DNA from: CAYRYU01 sp964428355
GTDB taxonomy: Bacteria; Muiribacteriota; Ozemobacteria; Ozemobacterales; Ozemobacteraceae
Direction of reading: 5' to 3'
Assembly: GCA_964428355.1 (NCBI GenBank)
Contig: CAYRYU010000007.1
Location: 66,377-130,376 of the forward strand
Length of the DNA: 64,000 bases
How positions within the stretch are numbered: the first letter of the stretch is position 1; each line of letters starts with the position of its first letter. The notes beneath the pieces are model-generated. The model ran no database searches. It saw nothing but the letters and a program-made list of their open reading frames with translations, and was not told the DNA's origin. This document shows positions 15,781 to 25,800 of this stretch, piece by piece. The translations under genes and the position numbers were made by a program.

Positions 15781-18396
15781 ATGGACACTCGAAGGGCAAT
15801 CGTTCTCCTCCTGGTCGTTGCAATGGGGATCATACTCACAGCATGCGGCAGAGGGGGTGGGGGTAGTTCTTCGGTCACCCCAACCTCCACTTCGACCGGA
15901 AACGGGGCTATTGTCACGGGACAGGTTTCCGGGGAAGGAACACTTGGGAACATCCCGGTTTTCCTGGTAGCGAAGGGCATGACCCCGGTAATGGCGAGAG
16001 TTTCCGATTCCCCCAGAGGCGACATTGCGGGCTCGTACTACTCGACGGTGACTGACGAGGCCGGGAACTTCGCCTTTTCCGACGTCAACGAGGGGATCTA
16101 CAATGTCGTCGCCCAGGCCGACTCTTACCGCAGCGCCGTGAAATACGATCTGACGGTAACAAGGGGGAACACCGTCACGGTCTCGCTGACATTGACCGCC
16201 ACCGGCGAGATATCGGGAACCGCGGTCGTCCCGCAGGGAGCAAACCCGCTCGGGATCATCGCCTTCGTCGCGGGGACTTCATACGGCGCATTCACCGATT
16301 CGAGCGGCTCATTCAAGATTTCCGGAATTCCGGTGGGAACCTACACGTTGTCCTTTTCGGGCCAGGGTTTCGCCCTCCAGACCGTCACCGCGGTCAACGT
16401 GAAAGCTGGGCAGACAACGGCGATCGGAAGCGTTTCCCTGACGCTCGGCAACACCGCGTTCGGAGTCGCACTTACCGGAACCGACCGGCTCAAGGGCGGA
16501 TTGGGTGCGGTTTTCCAGGTTGCCATCCAGGGGACCGCCGTCGGGCCGTTCACCTACTCCTGGACCGCCACGACCGGGACGATCCTGAACCCTGCCGCGG
16601 CCGCAACCCAATGGACCGCCCCGACCGACCATGTCGGGCTGGTCGAGCTGCGTTGCCTGGTCACCGACGCCACCGGAGCTTCATCCACCGGGTCTCTCAA
16701 CGTTGATGTCCTTTCGACTGCGAACCTTGCACCCGTGGTTGGAATCCAGGGCCCCGCCGTCATCCAGGTCGGCAGTTCGGCCCGCTATCTCGTTATCGCG
16801 GACGACCCGGAGGGCGATGTCCTGACCTTCGCCTGGCAACCCAATTCGGGCGCCTTCTCTACGCCGGCGGCTTCCGAAACGGCGTGGACAGCCCCTTCCA
16901 CCGCCGGGCAGCAGACCGTCCAGTGCCGGGTCTCCGACTCGAAGGGGGCGGTTTCCGTTGCCCAGATCAATGTCCAGGTGGTCCAATCCAGCAACCTTCC
17001 GCCCACGGTCACGATCCTCGGACCGACGATCGTTGATTCCGCGAGCCCCGCAAGGTATATTGCCCTCGCCAACGACCCCGAGAGCGGCCTCCTAAAATAC
17101 CAATGGTCAGCCGACTCCGGCGTCCTGGCCTCTCCGACTTCCCAGGAAACCTTCTGGACGCCCCCCACATCGAGCGGCCCGGTCGAGATCCGGTGCCAAG
17201 TGACGGATTCCGGGGGCGCGGTCACAGCCGCAAGTATTTCCGTGGCGGTCCAGACATCCCAGCCAGACCAGGTCAAGTGGCAGGTTTGCTTGGGCGGATC
17301 CGGGTCTGATTGGGGGTACAGCGTCTGCCGCTCGGTCGAAGGTGACGGTTTCCTCGTTGCCGGAACCACCGATTCGAATACGGGCGATTTCAGCGGCATG
17401 GGAAAGGGGGCCCGGGATATTTTCGTCGCAAAATTCACTTTCGGAGGCGAACGAAAATGGCTGAAGGTTTTCGGGGGTACGGGCGATGAAGCCGTAAGTC
17501 AGATAGGTGCCACAGCGGATGGAAAGGGGTATCTCCTGGCGGGAGCAACCAACTCGAGCGGTTCGGAGGATGTTTCCACCGGCTTGGGAAACTACGATAT
17601 CTGGGTCCTCCGTCTCGACGCTTCCGGGAACCGGGAATTCGAGAAAACCTACGGCACGAGCGCTTACCAGCATGGCATGAGTATTGTTTCACTCCAGGAT
17701 GGGGGGATGTTCCTTTTCGGATGGGATGGCGGGGAAACGAAGTTTCTCTATCGCCTCGCATCGGACGGTTCGATTCTCGCCAATGTCATCGGGAAGGCAT
17801 ACCAAAGCGGGAGTGGATTGGGAGTCCTACAGGTTTCCCGGAAGATGGCTCTAAACGAGCTTGGCGGGCCCACCCTGTCAGTTACCTCAGGAGACAAAAC
17901 CGAGATCCAGAGATACGGCCCGTGGTTCGACCAGTTTGCATATCTCATAAACCCCGCAAACTCCAGGGTCGACGGTGTTATCAGGGCAAACGACGGTGGC
18001 TATGCCACATTCGGAAAGGACTGGAACGAGACCAACGGTTTCTTCGGAAGGGTATCGCAAGGAATGGTGAACCTGGGAAGTTTCGCACTGGGGGAAAACA
18101 CCGGTGGCCGCTTCCAGGACATGTTCCAGGCAACCGATGGGACGTTCTTCCTAGCCGGCTACGCGAATCTGGCAGCGACCAACGGCGGACAGGACGCTTG
18201 GGTATATGCCCTTAACCCGGCGGGATCCCTGAAGTTTCAGAAATCCCTCGGAGGTTCCGGAACCGATTATGCCTTCGGAATCCTTGACTCTCCTGACGGT
18301 GGACTTGTCTTGGTGGGCACAACGTTCTCCAATGACGGATATGTAAGCGGGAACCATGGCGCGGAAGACGCATGGATCGTAAAGCTCGGGTACTGA
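15781..18396 (+). CDS. PKD-type lipoprotein with beta-propeller-like repeats, paralogue 3 of 3
   Basis: 871 residues. Lipobox LTAC (Cys22). The domain order matches paralogue 2: regulatory domains, Ig/PKD domains opening with VALTGTDRL, VGIQGPAVI and VTILGPTIV, then WVLRLDASGN-type repeats, ending HGAEDAWIVKLGY. The first 600 residues are nearly identical to paralogue 2; the repeat half diverges more (for example WFDQFAYLINPANSRVDG is unique). The start at 15781 has AAGGAA upstream. A strong terminator at 18412 ends the row, so genes 11920-18396 may form one unit. Confidence 0.88.
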   Translation: MDTRRAIVLLLVVAMGIILTACGRGGGGSSSVTPTSTSTGNGAIVTGQVSGEGTLGNIPVFLVAKGMTPVMARVSDSPRGDIAGSYYSTVTDEAGNFAFSDVNEGIYNVVAQADSYRSAVKYDLTVTRGNTVTVSLTLTATGEISGTAVVPQGANPLGIIAFVAGTSYGAFTDSSGSFKISGIPVGTYTLSFSGQGFALQTVTAVNVKAGQTTAIGSVSLTLGNTAFGVALTGTDRLKGGLGAVFQVAIQGTAVGPFTYSWTATTGTILNPAAAATQWTAPTDHVGLVELRCLVTDATGASSTGSLNVDVLSTANLAPVVGIQGPAVIQVGSSARYLVIADDPEGDVLTFAWQPNSGAFSTPAASETAWTAPSTAGQQTVQCRVSDSKGAVSVAQINVQVVQSSNLPPTVTILGPTIVDSASPARYIALANDPESGLLKYQWSADSGVLASPTSQETFWTPPTSSGPVEIRCQVTDSGGAVTAASISVAVQTSQPDQVKWQVCLGGSGSDWGYSVCRSVEGDGFLVAGTTDSNTGDFSGMGKGARDIFVAKFTFGGERKWLKVFGGTGDEAVSQIGATADGKGYLLAGATNSSGSEDVSTGLGNYDIWVLRLDASGNREFEKTYGTSAYQHGMSIVSLQDGGMFLFGWDGGETKFLYRLASDGSILANVIGKAYQSGSGLGVLQVSRKMALNELGGPTLSVTSGDKTEIQRYGPWFDQFAYLINPANSRVDGVIRANDGGYATFGKDWNETNGFFGRVSQGMVNLGSFALGENTGGRFQDMFQATDGTFFLAGYANLAATNGGQDAWVYALNPAGSLKFQKSLGGSGTDYAFGILDSPDGGLVLVGTTFSNDGYVSGNHGAEDAWIVKLGY

Positions 18397-18411
18397 ATCG
18401 AAAACAAACCA

Positions 18412-18444
18412 GGGTGGGTCGTTACTTGACCCGCCCACTTTTTT
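18412..18444 (+). terminator. Intrinsic terminator after lipoprotein row
   Basis: GGGTGGGTC (18412-18420), 7-nt loop, GACCCGCCC (18428-18436) with one wobble pair, followed by ACTTTTTTTG. Confidence 0.88.
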
Positions 18445-18456
18445 TGTCTATTTTCG

Positions 18457-21417
18457 ATGGCACGAAAGCTCCAAGTGAAGGCTGAAAATCTTGTCCGGAC
18501 AAGGAACGAATTGAAACCTTCCCCGCCTGCCATCCCTTTTCCCTGCGTCTGCCTCGCACCGCCGGGAAGCCTCTTCCTGCGCGACCAGGCGGATGCGAGC
18601 CCCACGATGGGGCGAATGTGCCCGAAAAGCCAGGACGAACCGCAGGATGCGGCAGTGTCGGGCCAGGGACACGGATGGCCCGTCCTTGGCCCGACGGGCG
18701 AGGTTCTTGAGGACACGAGCACCACGAGGGGGCGAATGTGTCTGAAGCGCCAGGATGGCGCGGTTCTTGAGGACACGAGCACCGCTCCCGCAGATTCGGA
18801 GCCCCTGAGGGAGGCATTCAAGCGGGGAACCGGGCATGGCCTTCTTTTCCTGGGTATCAACGAAACGGGAACCGTCCTTCCTCCCGACCTGGCATACTGG
18901 CGTGACTTCGCCGCCCTTTTCATCCGGGCACTCTGCCGGACGAAGAACCTTGAAGAACACAGGGAAACCATCGAAATCCCCTTTCCACGAGAGGAAGCAG
19001 GGGCCTTTCCAGAGAAAGCTCCCCCGATGAGCGGAGGGGCACAGCTTTCGGTGGAGTTTCTGGAGCGGATCTGGCTCGCGGTGTTGTTCGCCCTCCGCGC
19101 CGAGATCGCAGGCTTCTCCGGGTCGGTCCAGGAGTTCCTCAGAGCCCGAAACCCTGCTTGGAACCTTGTTGGGCGGGTAATCCTGAACCTCGCGGAGAAC
19201 CCGAAAACCCCGACAAGGCCCTTCGCACTTCTGGTGACCTACACGACCGAGCTGACCGACCAGGCGAAACCGCTGCATTCCCCGCTTTCCGATGCCCTTC
19301 GGACCTACGCGGGGGCGAAGAACAAGGCTGCCCTGCTTTCCCTTCTGACCCCGATCCACAAGGGGGCGCAGGCATGCCCCCTGCTGCGGAGACTCGTGGA
19401 ATCTGGGGACATCTTTCGCCCCCTTTCCTGGACCTCTTCCCAGACGTACGAATTCCTCGTCTCCATCCCCCAACTCGAAGCCGCCGGCCTGGTATGCAGG
19501 GTTCCCGACTGGTGGCGCGGAAAGAGCGCGCATTCGCTGAGGGTTGTCACCGACATCGGAGGAAAACCTCCCTCCCAGCTCGGCCTCGATGCCCTTCTCG
19601 ATTTCTCGGTCGACCTATGCCTCGATGGAACGCCCCTTTCCAGGGAAGAATGGAAAGCCATCGCCGAAACCCAGGAACGTCTCGCCCTCGTCCGCGGGAA
19701 GTGGGTCGAGATCGACCGCGAAAAGCTCGATGAAGCGCTCAAACATTGGGAGACACTCGAAAGCCGCTACGGAGCTTCGGGAATAACCTTGCTCGAGGGA
19801 ATGAAGCTCCTCGCCGGAGCGGGTAGCGGAGGAACCGACACCCCGGAGGGAACCGAGGATTGGGTTTCCGTCCGGCCGGGAGGATGGCTCGAGAGAATCC
19901 TCGAAACCCTGAGGGAGCCGCGCGGACTCGAAGACGCGGACCCCGGGCCGGGTTTCTCCGCGACCCTCCGGCCCTACCAGCGGGATGGGCTCAAGTGGCT
20001 CCTGTTCCTCTCCCGAATGCAATTGGGAGCATGCCTGGCAGACGACATGGGGCTGGGGAAAACGATCCAGATCCTGGCGATGATTTCCTTCCTGAAGGGA
20101 AGACCATCCGCGGCCCCCACGGGTTCCCCGCACCTTCTCGTGGTTCCGGCCTCCCTTCTCGGAAACTGGAGCGCCGAAATCCAACGGTTCGCCCCGCACA
20201 TTTCCGCCCTCGTCCTTCATCCGTCGGCCGGCCGGGGGAATCTCGGAGACGGCCCGCCACCCCCCGATTTCGCCCGTCACGACCTCGTGATGACGAGTTA
20301 CGGGTTCGCCTCGCGCCTCGAGTGGCTGAAGGATGTAAAATGGGATCTCCTGATCCTTGACGAGGCTCAAGCGATCAAGAATCCTGATGCCAAGACCACC
20401 CGGGCGATCAAGAAGTTCCACGCCCGGCACCGGATCGTCCTGACAGGCACCCCCGTGGAGAACCGCCTGGGAGACCTCTGGTCGATCTTCGATTTTCTCA
20501 ATCCCGGCCTGCTCGGCACTCCCACAGAGTTCAACCGGTTCGTGAAAAAGCTCCAGGGGGCGGGGAAGACTGATTTTTCGCCAGTCCGGGCCCTCGTCAG
20601 ACCCTACATCCTGAGGCGCATGAAAACAGACCCCAAAGTCATCTCCGACCTTCCCGCTAAGACCGAAATCGAGGCTTACTGTCCCCTGTCGAGGGAACAG
20701 GCGGTCATGTACCAGACCGCGGTCGAAGGGCTCGCAAGGGAGCTTGAAGGCACCGATGGAATCCAGCGGAAGGGACTGGTACTCGCATATCTTCTTAGAT
20801 TCAAGCAGATCTGCAACCATCCTTCGAATTGGCTCCACTCTGGAACCTTTGACCCCGACGCCAGCGGGAAGTTCGGCAGGTTGCGGGAGATCGCCGAAAC
20901 CATCTCCGAGGCCGGCGAAAAGGCACTCGTCTTCACCCAGTTCCGTGAGATGACCGAGCCTCTCTCCGGATTCCTTGCGGAGGTTTTCGGTGCGCAAGGC
21001 CTGATCCTCCACGGGCAGACCCCGGTGAAGGACCGCCCTGAGCTCGTCGCGAGGTTCCAGGATGACCCGTCTGTTCCCTTCATGGTCTTGTCGTTGAAGG
21101 CGGGCGGGGTCGGACTCAACCTCACCGCCGCCTCGCACGTGGTCCATTTCGACCGCTGGTGGAACCCCGCTGTGGAAAACCAGGCGACCGACCGGGCTTT
21201 CCGGATCGGGCAGAAGAAGAACGTGCTGGTCCACAAGTTCATTTGCCGCGGAACCATCGAAGAGAGGATCAACATGCTCCTCTCGACCAAGCAACGCCTG
21301 GCCGACGACATTCTTTCCGGGGGAGCTGAAGCGGTTCTCGCGACCGAACTTTCCGACAAGGAGTTGATCGATCTCGTCACCCTCGACCTTCAACGGGCCA
21401 TCCAGGAGAACCCCTGA
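18457..21417 (+). CDS. SNF2-family DEAD/DEAH helicase with in-frame repeat insert
   Basis: 986 residues. The C-terminal 490 residues are a Swi2/Snf2 ATPase: DDMGLGKT (motif I, about 527-534), LILDEAQAIKN (motif II), LTGTPVENRLGDLWS (motif III) and the helicase-C end RAFRIGQKKNV (motif VI, about 912). The N-terminal half carries the SNF2-associated region. Such enzymes translocate on double-stranded DNA. Residues about 46-110 are not SNF2 sequence: they are a 120+60-bp repeat (GRMCPKSQDEPQDAAVSGQG and onward) also found in the radical SAM gene near 38 kb. The start is uncertain because the ATG at 18457 has no clear ribosome binding site. A SWIM-protein gene follows, the usual partner. Confidence 0.93.
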   Translation: MARKLQVKAENLVRTRNELKPSPPAIPFPCVCLAPPGSLFLRDQADASPTMGRMCPKSQDEPQDAAVSGQGHGWPVLGPTGEVLEDTSTTRGRMCLKRQDGAVLEDTSTAPADSEPLREAFKRGTGHGLLFLGINETGTVLPPDLAYWRDFAALFIRALCRTKNLEEHRETIEIPFPREEAGAFPEKAPPMSGGAQLSVEFLERIWLAVLFALRAEIAGFSGSVQEFLRARNPAWNLVGRVILNLAENPKTPTRPFALLVTYTTELTDQAKPLHSPLSDALRTYAGAKNKAALLSLLTPIHKGAQACPLLRRLVESGDIFRPLSWTSSQTYEFLVSIPQLEAAGLVCRVPDWWRGKSAHSLRVVTDIGGKPPSQLGLDALLDFSVDLCLDGTPLSREEWKAIAETQERLALVRGKWVEIDREKLDEALKHWETLESRYGASGITLLEGMKLLAGAGSGGTDTPEGTEDWVSVRPGGWLERILETLREPRGLEDADPGPGFSATLRPYQRDGLKWLLFLSRMQLGACLADDMGLGKTIQILAMISFLKGRPSAAPTGSPHLLVVPASLLGNWSAEIQRFAPHISALVLHPSAGRGNLGDGPPPPDFARHDLVMTSYGFASRLEWLKDVKWDLLILDEAQAIKNPDAKTTRAIKKFHARHRIVLTGTPVENRLGDLWSIFDFLNPGLLGTPTEFNRFVKKLQGAGKTDFSPVRALVRPYILRRMKTDPKVISDLPAKTEIEAYCPLSREQAVMYQTAVEGLARELEGTDGIQRKGLVLAYLLRFKQICNHPSNWLHSGTFDPDASGKFGRLREIAETISEAGEKALVFTQFREMTEPLSGFLAEVFGAQGLILHGQTPVKDRPELVARFQDDPSVPFMVLSLKAGGVGLNLTAASHVVHFDRWWNPAVENQATDRAFRIGQKKNVLVHKFICRGTIEERINMLLSTKQRLADDILSGGAEAVLATELSDKELIDLVTLDLQRAIQENP
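18592..18788 (+). repeat. Dispersed 180-bp repeat block, copy 1 (inside SNF2 gene)
   Basis: A core CCCACGATGGGGCGAATGTG at 18601 recurs as ACCACGAGGGGGCGAATGTG at 18721, giving a 120-bp then a 60-bp unit, with the next boundary at 18781. The first unit equals the 60-bp unit plus a 60-bp insertion containing GTCGGGCCA...TGGCCCGAC, a 9-bp hairpin stem. The same 120+60 layout is found at 37982-38170. Confidence 0.93.
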
Positions 21418-21591
21418 CCGGGGAAAATCCCGAAAAGGGGTGAGGGCAGAACCAAGTTTGGGGCGGAGCGAGCCGAATCGTTGACGGCCCGCCGAGGCCG
21501 TCGGGTCCTACCCTTCCAGGCACCAACGGACATTTTTGTGCGATCGGCCCGGCAATAACTGCTTGTACTTCTCGCAGACGGCAATCGGTGA

Positions 21592-21597
21592 TAGAAT
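21592..21597 (+). promoter_or_regulatory. Extended -10 promoter for SWIM gene
   Basis: TGATAGAAT carries an extended -10 (TG-N-TAGAAT). Transcription would begin near 21604, about 29 nt before the GTG at 21633. No clear -35. Confidence 0.5.
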
Positions 21598-21632
21598 CCG
21601 GACACACCTTGAATGACACGGAGGGCCAAGAC

Positions 21633-22829
21633 GTGGGCCACTGGGATTACGGTTGGGGATATTCGTCATATCCGCGAACTCTTTCTGTCGGGGAGCGGAT
21701 CCGGAAGGCGGAGGCCGTCAGGAAGAGACTGGAGAAGAAGGGCGAAACCCTGTCTCCCGTGGTGATTTCGGGACGAGGCCTGGAGATCTGCACTTCCTGG
21801 TGGGGAAAAGCCTGGTGCAGGAATCTCGAACGGTACCACGATTTCGAGAACCGACTTCCCCGTGGAAGATCGTATGTCCGCCACGGTTCGGTGATCGACC
21901 TTGGCGTCCAGCCTGGCCTCGTGACTGCGCAGGTTTGCGGAACCCGGCTATACCAGGTTCGGGTGCACATCAAACCCCTTGGTAGCGAGAGATGGCGGTC
22001 GCTCGTCGAGGAGTGCGCGGGGGAAATCGGCTCGGTCATCGAACTCCTGCAGGGAACTTTCTCGGATTCGATAATGAAGAAGATGACGGAACCCCGGAAG
22101 GGCCTTTTCCCGGAACCTGGCGAAATCAGCTTCGAATGCTCATGTCCTGATTTCGCTTCGATGTGCAAGCATGTCGCGGCGACCCTGTATGGACTTGGCG
22201 CAAGGCTCGATTCCGACCCGGGACTTTTCTTCCTGCTCCGAGATGTCGATCCGAACGTTCTGATCACACAAGCGACCACGGAGGGAATTCTCGCAGGCAG
22301 TTTCAAACCCGGAAATCAGGAGGACAAGCTCGAGGATGCAGAGGACCTGGGGTCCCTTTTCGGAATCGAGATCGCGAAAGAGCCCCCTCCTCCGGAACCG
22401 AAAGTCCAGCCCAGAAAAACCGGAAAGGGGAGGCGCGACTCAGGCAACCAGGCCCAAAGTGGGCAGACAAAGCCCGGTTCGGGAAGGACCGCGGCGGTCG
22501 GAAAATCGACCGCGGCGGTCGGAAAAGCGACTGTGGCGGTCAGAAAAGCGACTGCGGCAGTCAAAGAATCGACTGAGGCTGTCCGAAAATCGGCCGGGCT
22601 GGGCAATAAAGCGATACCGCCGGTCCCAAAAGCGGCTCCGGAGGAAGATTCCCCCCGCAGGATCACCTCGGCACGGCTTCGCGAGATGGGGTTTCCCCCT
22701 GCCCAGATCCGTTTTGCGGTGTCCCTGGGGTTTTTGCGCGCAACGAATTCCCGGGGGATCTTCGAGACCACGGCAACCACCCGAACCTGGCTGAAGAGAA
22801 TGGGAATGAACCTCCCGCGGGATATCTGA
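21633..22829 (+). CDS. SWIM zinc-finger protein, partner of SNF2 helicase
   Basis: 398 residues from a GTG at 21633, chosen because GGAGG lies 8 bases upstream and MGHWDYGWG is a sensible N-terminus; the ATG-equivalent at 21588 has no ribosome binding site. The SWIM motif CxCx6CxH is FECSCPDFASMCKHVA, about residues 170-185. It is predicted to bind zinc and DNA or protein. Genes of this type often sit next to SNF2 helicases of the kind found upstream. A tandem run of 7-residue repeats (AAVGKST type) lies between the SWIM region and a C-terminal helix-turn-helix-like domain (ITSARLREMGFPPAQIRFAV). Confidence 0.88.
   Translation: MGHWDYGWGYSSYPRTLSVGERIRKAEAVRKRLEKKGETLSPVVISGRGLEICTSWWGKAWCRNLERYHDFENRLPRGRSYVRHGSVIDLGVQPGLVTAQVCGTRLYQVRVHIKPLGSERWRSLVEECAGEIGSVIELLQGTFSDSIMKKMTEPRKGLFPEPGEISFECSCPDFASMCKHVAATLYGLGARLDSDPGLFFLLRDVDPNVLITQATTEGILAGSFKPGNQEDKLEDAEDLGSLFGIEIAKEPPPPEPKVQPRKTGKGRRDSGNQAQSGQTKPGSGRTAAVGKSTAAVGKATVAVRKATAAVKESTEAVRKSAGLGNKAIPPVPKAAPEEDSPRRITSARLREMGFPPAQIRFAVSLGFLRATNSRGIFETTATTRTWLKRMGMNLPRDI
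22489..22600 (+). repeat. 21-bp tandem repeat coding (A/V)AVxK(S/A)T
   Basis: Five degenerate 21-bp units, beginning near GCGGCGGTCGGAAAATCGAC, encode AAVGKST, AAVGKAT, VAVRKAT, AAVKEST and EAVRKSA in the SWIM protein. They form a basic, Ala-rich, probably helical linker resembling histone-H1-like tails. Confidence 0.85.
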
Positions 22830-22835
22830 GCAGAA

Positions 22836-25800
22836 TCACGATTTCGACAGGATCGCGACGGTGACATCGTCTCCCCACGGCACCGGGCGTGTGAAGTCCT
22901 CGAGGGTCCCCACGAGGTTCCTGGTATAGACCCGGGTGGATCGGTCCCATGCAGCCCGGATCATGGGTTTCATCCTCTGGTAACCGAGGACGTCGCCCGC
23001 GGCATTGACCGCCTCCGGGAAACCGTCGGTGAAAAGAACCAGATGGCTCCCGCTTTTCATCGGAAACTCGAACCCCTCGTATTCCATCCGGGCCTTCATT
23101 CCCAACGGGAACCCGGGCTTGAGGCGCGTGAACTCGATGTTGTCGGGGTCCTCAACCAGATAGGGAAAGCAGTGACCCGCATTTGCCAGTTTCAGGCTTC
23201 CGTCGGGGAAAGCGATCCCCCCAAGGCAGGTCATCATCTTGCTCTGTCGCACGGTCTGGAAAAGAAGCTGGTTCATCCTCCTCAGGATCGCCTGCGGTTC
23301 GGAAAGGCCGCGCCTGATCAACCCGGAAAAAATGGCTTTCACCATCGCAACCACGAGAGCGGCGGAAACACCGTGTCCGGAAACATCACCGATAACGAAG
23401 GCGATTTCCCCGCCCGGGAGAAGGCGACAATCGAAATAGTCTCCGCCCACTTCCTGGGACATCCTGGTGAAACCCTCGAAAGTCCAGGGTCCGCTTGCGA
23501 TAGGCTCGGGATTCAGCAACCGCTCCTGCACGGCCTTTGCGACGGCAAGTTCGCCGAATCCCGCAAGTGCCCGGTTGAAGGTTTCTCCGATCCGCTGGAA
23601 CTCGTCATCGGATGAAATCTCGACCCGGTGCTCCGAATCGCGGCGTTCCATCGCTTCGATGGCACCAAGGAGTGCTTCGAGGGACGGAATGAAAAGCTTC
23701 CAGAGCCGGATGCAAAGAGTGATGAAGACCAGGCTCATCGCGAGGGCCAGAAGGATGAACCGGTGCCCCGCTCTCCTGATCTCATCTTCGATATCCCGAT
23801 AGGGAAGCGTTCCCACGAGAAAGTAGTTCGTCAGGTTGCGACAGGAAAACACCGAAACCAGACGACGTTCGCCTCCGATATGCACCAGTTCCGTCCTGAT
23901 GATGGCAGGAGGTTCCAACCGGTCGATGATCCCGCCGAAAACCCTATGAACATCAGGGGTAGGAAAGTTCGGAGAATCCCTTGAAAAAGTGACTGCCGAT
24001 ATCTCCGGCCCCCCCGGAGTCCGGCCTCTTCCAGCGAAGATCCGCTTCAGGAACTCTGCCGCCAGGGTGGGTGCCTGGAAAACGATGCAGAAAGCGTATT
24101 GGGCGTCCCCCGCGCGATCGAGGAGGATTCCGGAATAGATCTTCAGGTTGAGATCCCGGTTCCCAATCCCGACGAAACTTCCCAGCGACTGCATGCTTTC
24201 GTGGACGACCGTCCAGCCGCCAGATTCGAGGATGCTTCGCTGGAGAACAGCGCCCGAGGTCTCGACCGGCTGCTCGTTTCCCCGGAGGGAATTGTAGAGA
24301 CTGATCATTCCCTTCGCCCAGGCAGTCATGTAGTTCAGATACGGATGATGGAAAAACCTGAACGCGATCAGGGCGTCTCCGGAAGGGGGCTTCAAGCCTC
24401 CGAAGAAAAGACTGCGGATGAGGGCGAGGTCGCTCGTCCCCTGCCTTTCGAACAGGCTTCTCAAGTGTTCCATCCGGCGTTTTGCGGGAATCTGCCCCAA
24501 CCGTCTCAGCTCTATGAAGGTGTCGGAGTATTCCCGGCAGAGAAATCCTCCGGAAGCGATCAGCATGATTGTGTCGAATTCCCCCGCTTGTTCCCACTCT
24601 TTTGTCCGGTCGATCAGTGCCGCGACTCCCGATTCAGGTGGAAAGAACCGCAGTCTCATTCCGTCTTTCGTGACGGTTTCGGGGAGGGGGGTGACGGGGG
24701 AGATGCGGAAGACGTCGTTCAAAGCGGACATCCATTCCCCGAACTTCCGCTCCTTTTCCCTGAAGACCGCGGGAAAACGTCTGTCGATGCCGATCAGGCT
24801 GGATTCCAGACGGTCGGAGGCGGATTCGAAGATATTCCTGGAGCGACTTTCCCGGAAATGATTCCAGAGAAACGCCGACAAGAGGAGGGGAATGAGCCCG
24901 GAAACCAGCGCCAGGCCCCCGAGAATCAGCTTCACTCCCAACCTTCCCGAGCCGAGGGTACCCGAAGCAATCCAGCAAAGCAGGAAAAGCGGAAAAAGTA
25001 CAATCGCCGGCGCATACAAGTGGGAGAATCCACGGTTGGGAATCCAGGCTGCAAGGACCATCTGGTCGAGGCAGGGCAGGAACGCGACCCGCCCTTTCCC
25101 GCTTGGGAAGCAGTCCCCCGGCGCCCGGCGGAACTCCTCGAGAAGAGCCGCCATCGATGCGGGAGAAAGCGGCCCGGGAATCCGCATCCTTTCAGGCCTT
25201 ACCAGATCCGCGAACCCTACGGCCCGGGCCGCTTTGGGTGAAAACCGGCACGCGGCGCGGATGAGGGAGCTTTCGGAAAACCGTCCCTGTTTGACGATCA
25301 TCACCAGACCCGCCACCCCACCGGCTTTGGACGGCCGAAACCGGTTCCAGACTGCGAAAATCCTCCTGTCCTGGCGAAACAGGCTCAGTACGCGACCGGG
25401 CCGGCCGATCAGGGCCTTCCAGCTGAAGCCGCCGAAAAGATCCGTGAGATCGAGATCGACTTTCCCCGGAACCCGGTAGGCTGACTCGGGAAGCCCGCAA
25501 AGCCTGCGGTAAGCTCGTTCGCGCCTTGCATCATCTTTCCCCCTAGGAAAAAGCGCTTTTCCATCCCGATCGAACCCCCAGAGTTCGAGGCCCGGATTGG
25601 ATGGAAAACCCTGAATCAGCCCAGCCGATTCCGTGGGATGATCTCCACTCTGTCGCACCCGGCGGCGCACCCTCTCAAAAAGCGTCCCCAAAAGCTGTTC
25701 GGGCCGCGAAAGGTTGGAAATCCCCCTCAGTCGAGCCCGTGCGTCTTCGAGATCCTTTCGTGCCAACCGCTGCGATTCGAACCACGAAAAGAACCAGCAG

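Noticed and set aside
18448..19533. Long minus-strand open frame opposite the SNF2 gene
   Set aside because: It is a mirror of codon bias in the strongly coding SNF2 frame; it has no ribosome binding site and no recognisable domain.
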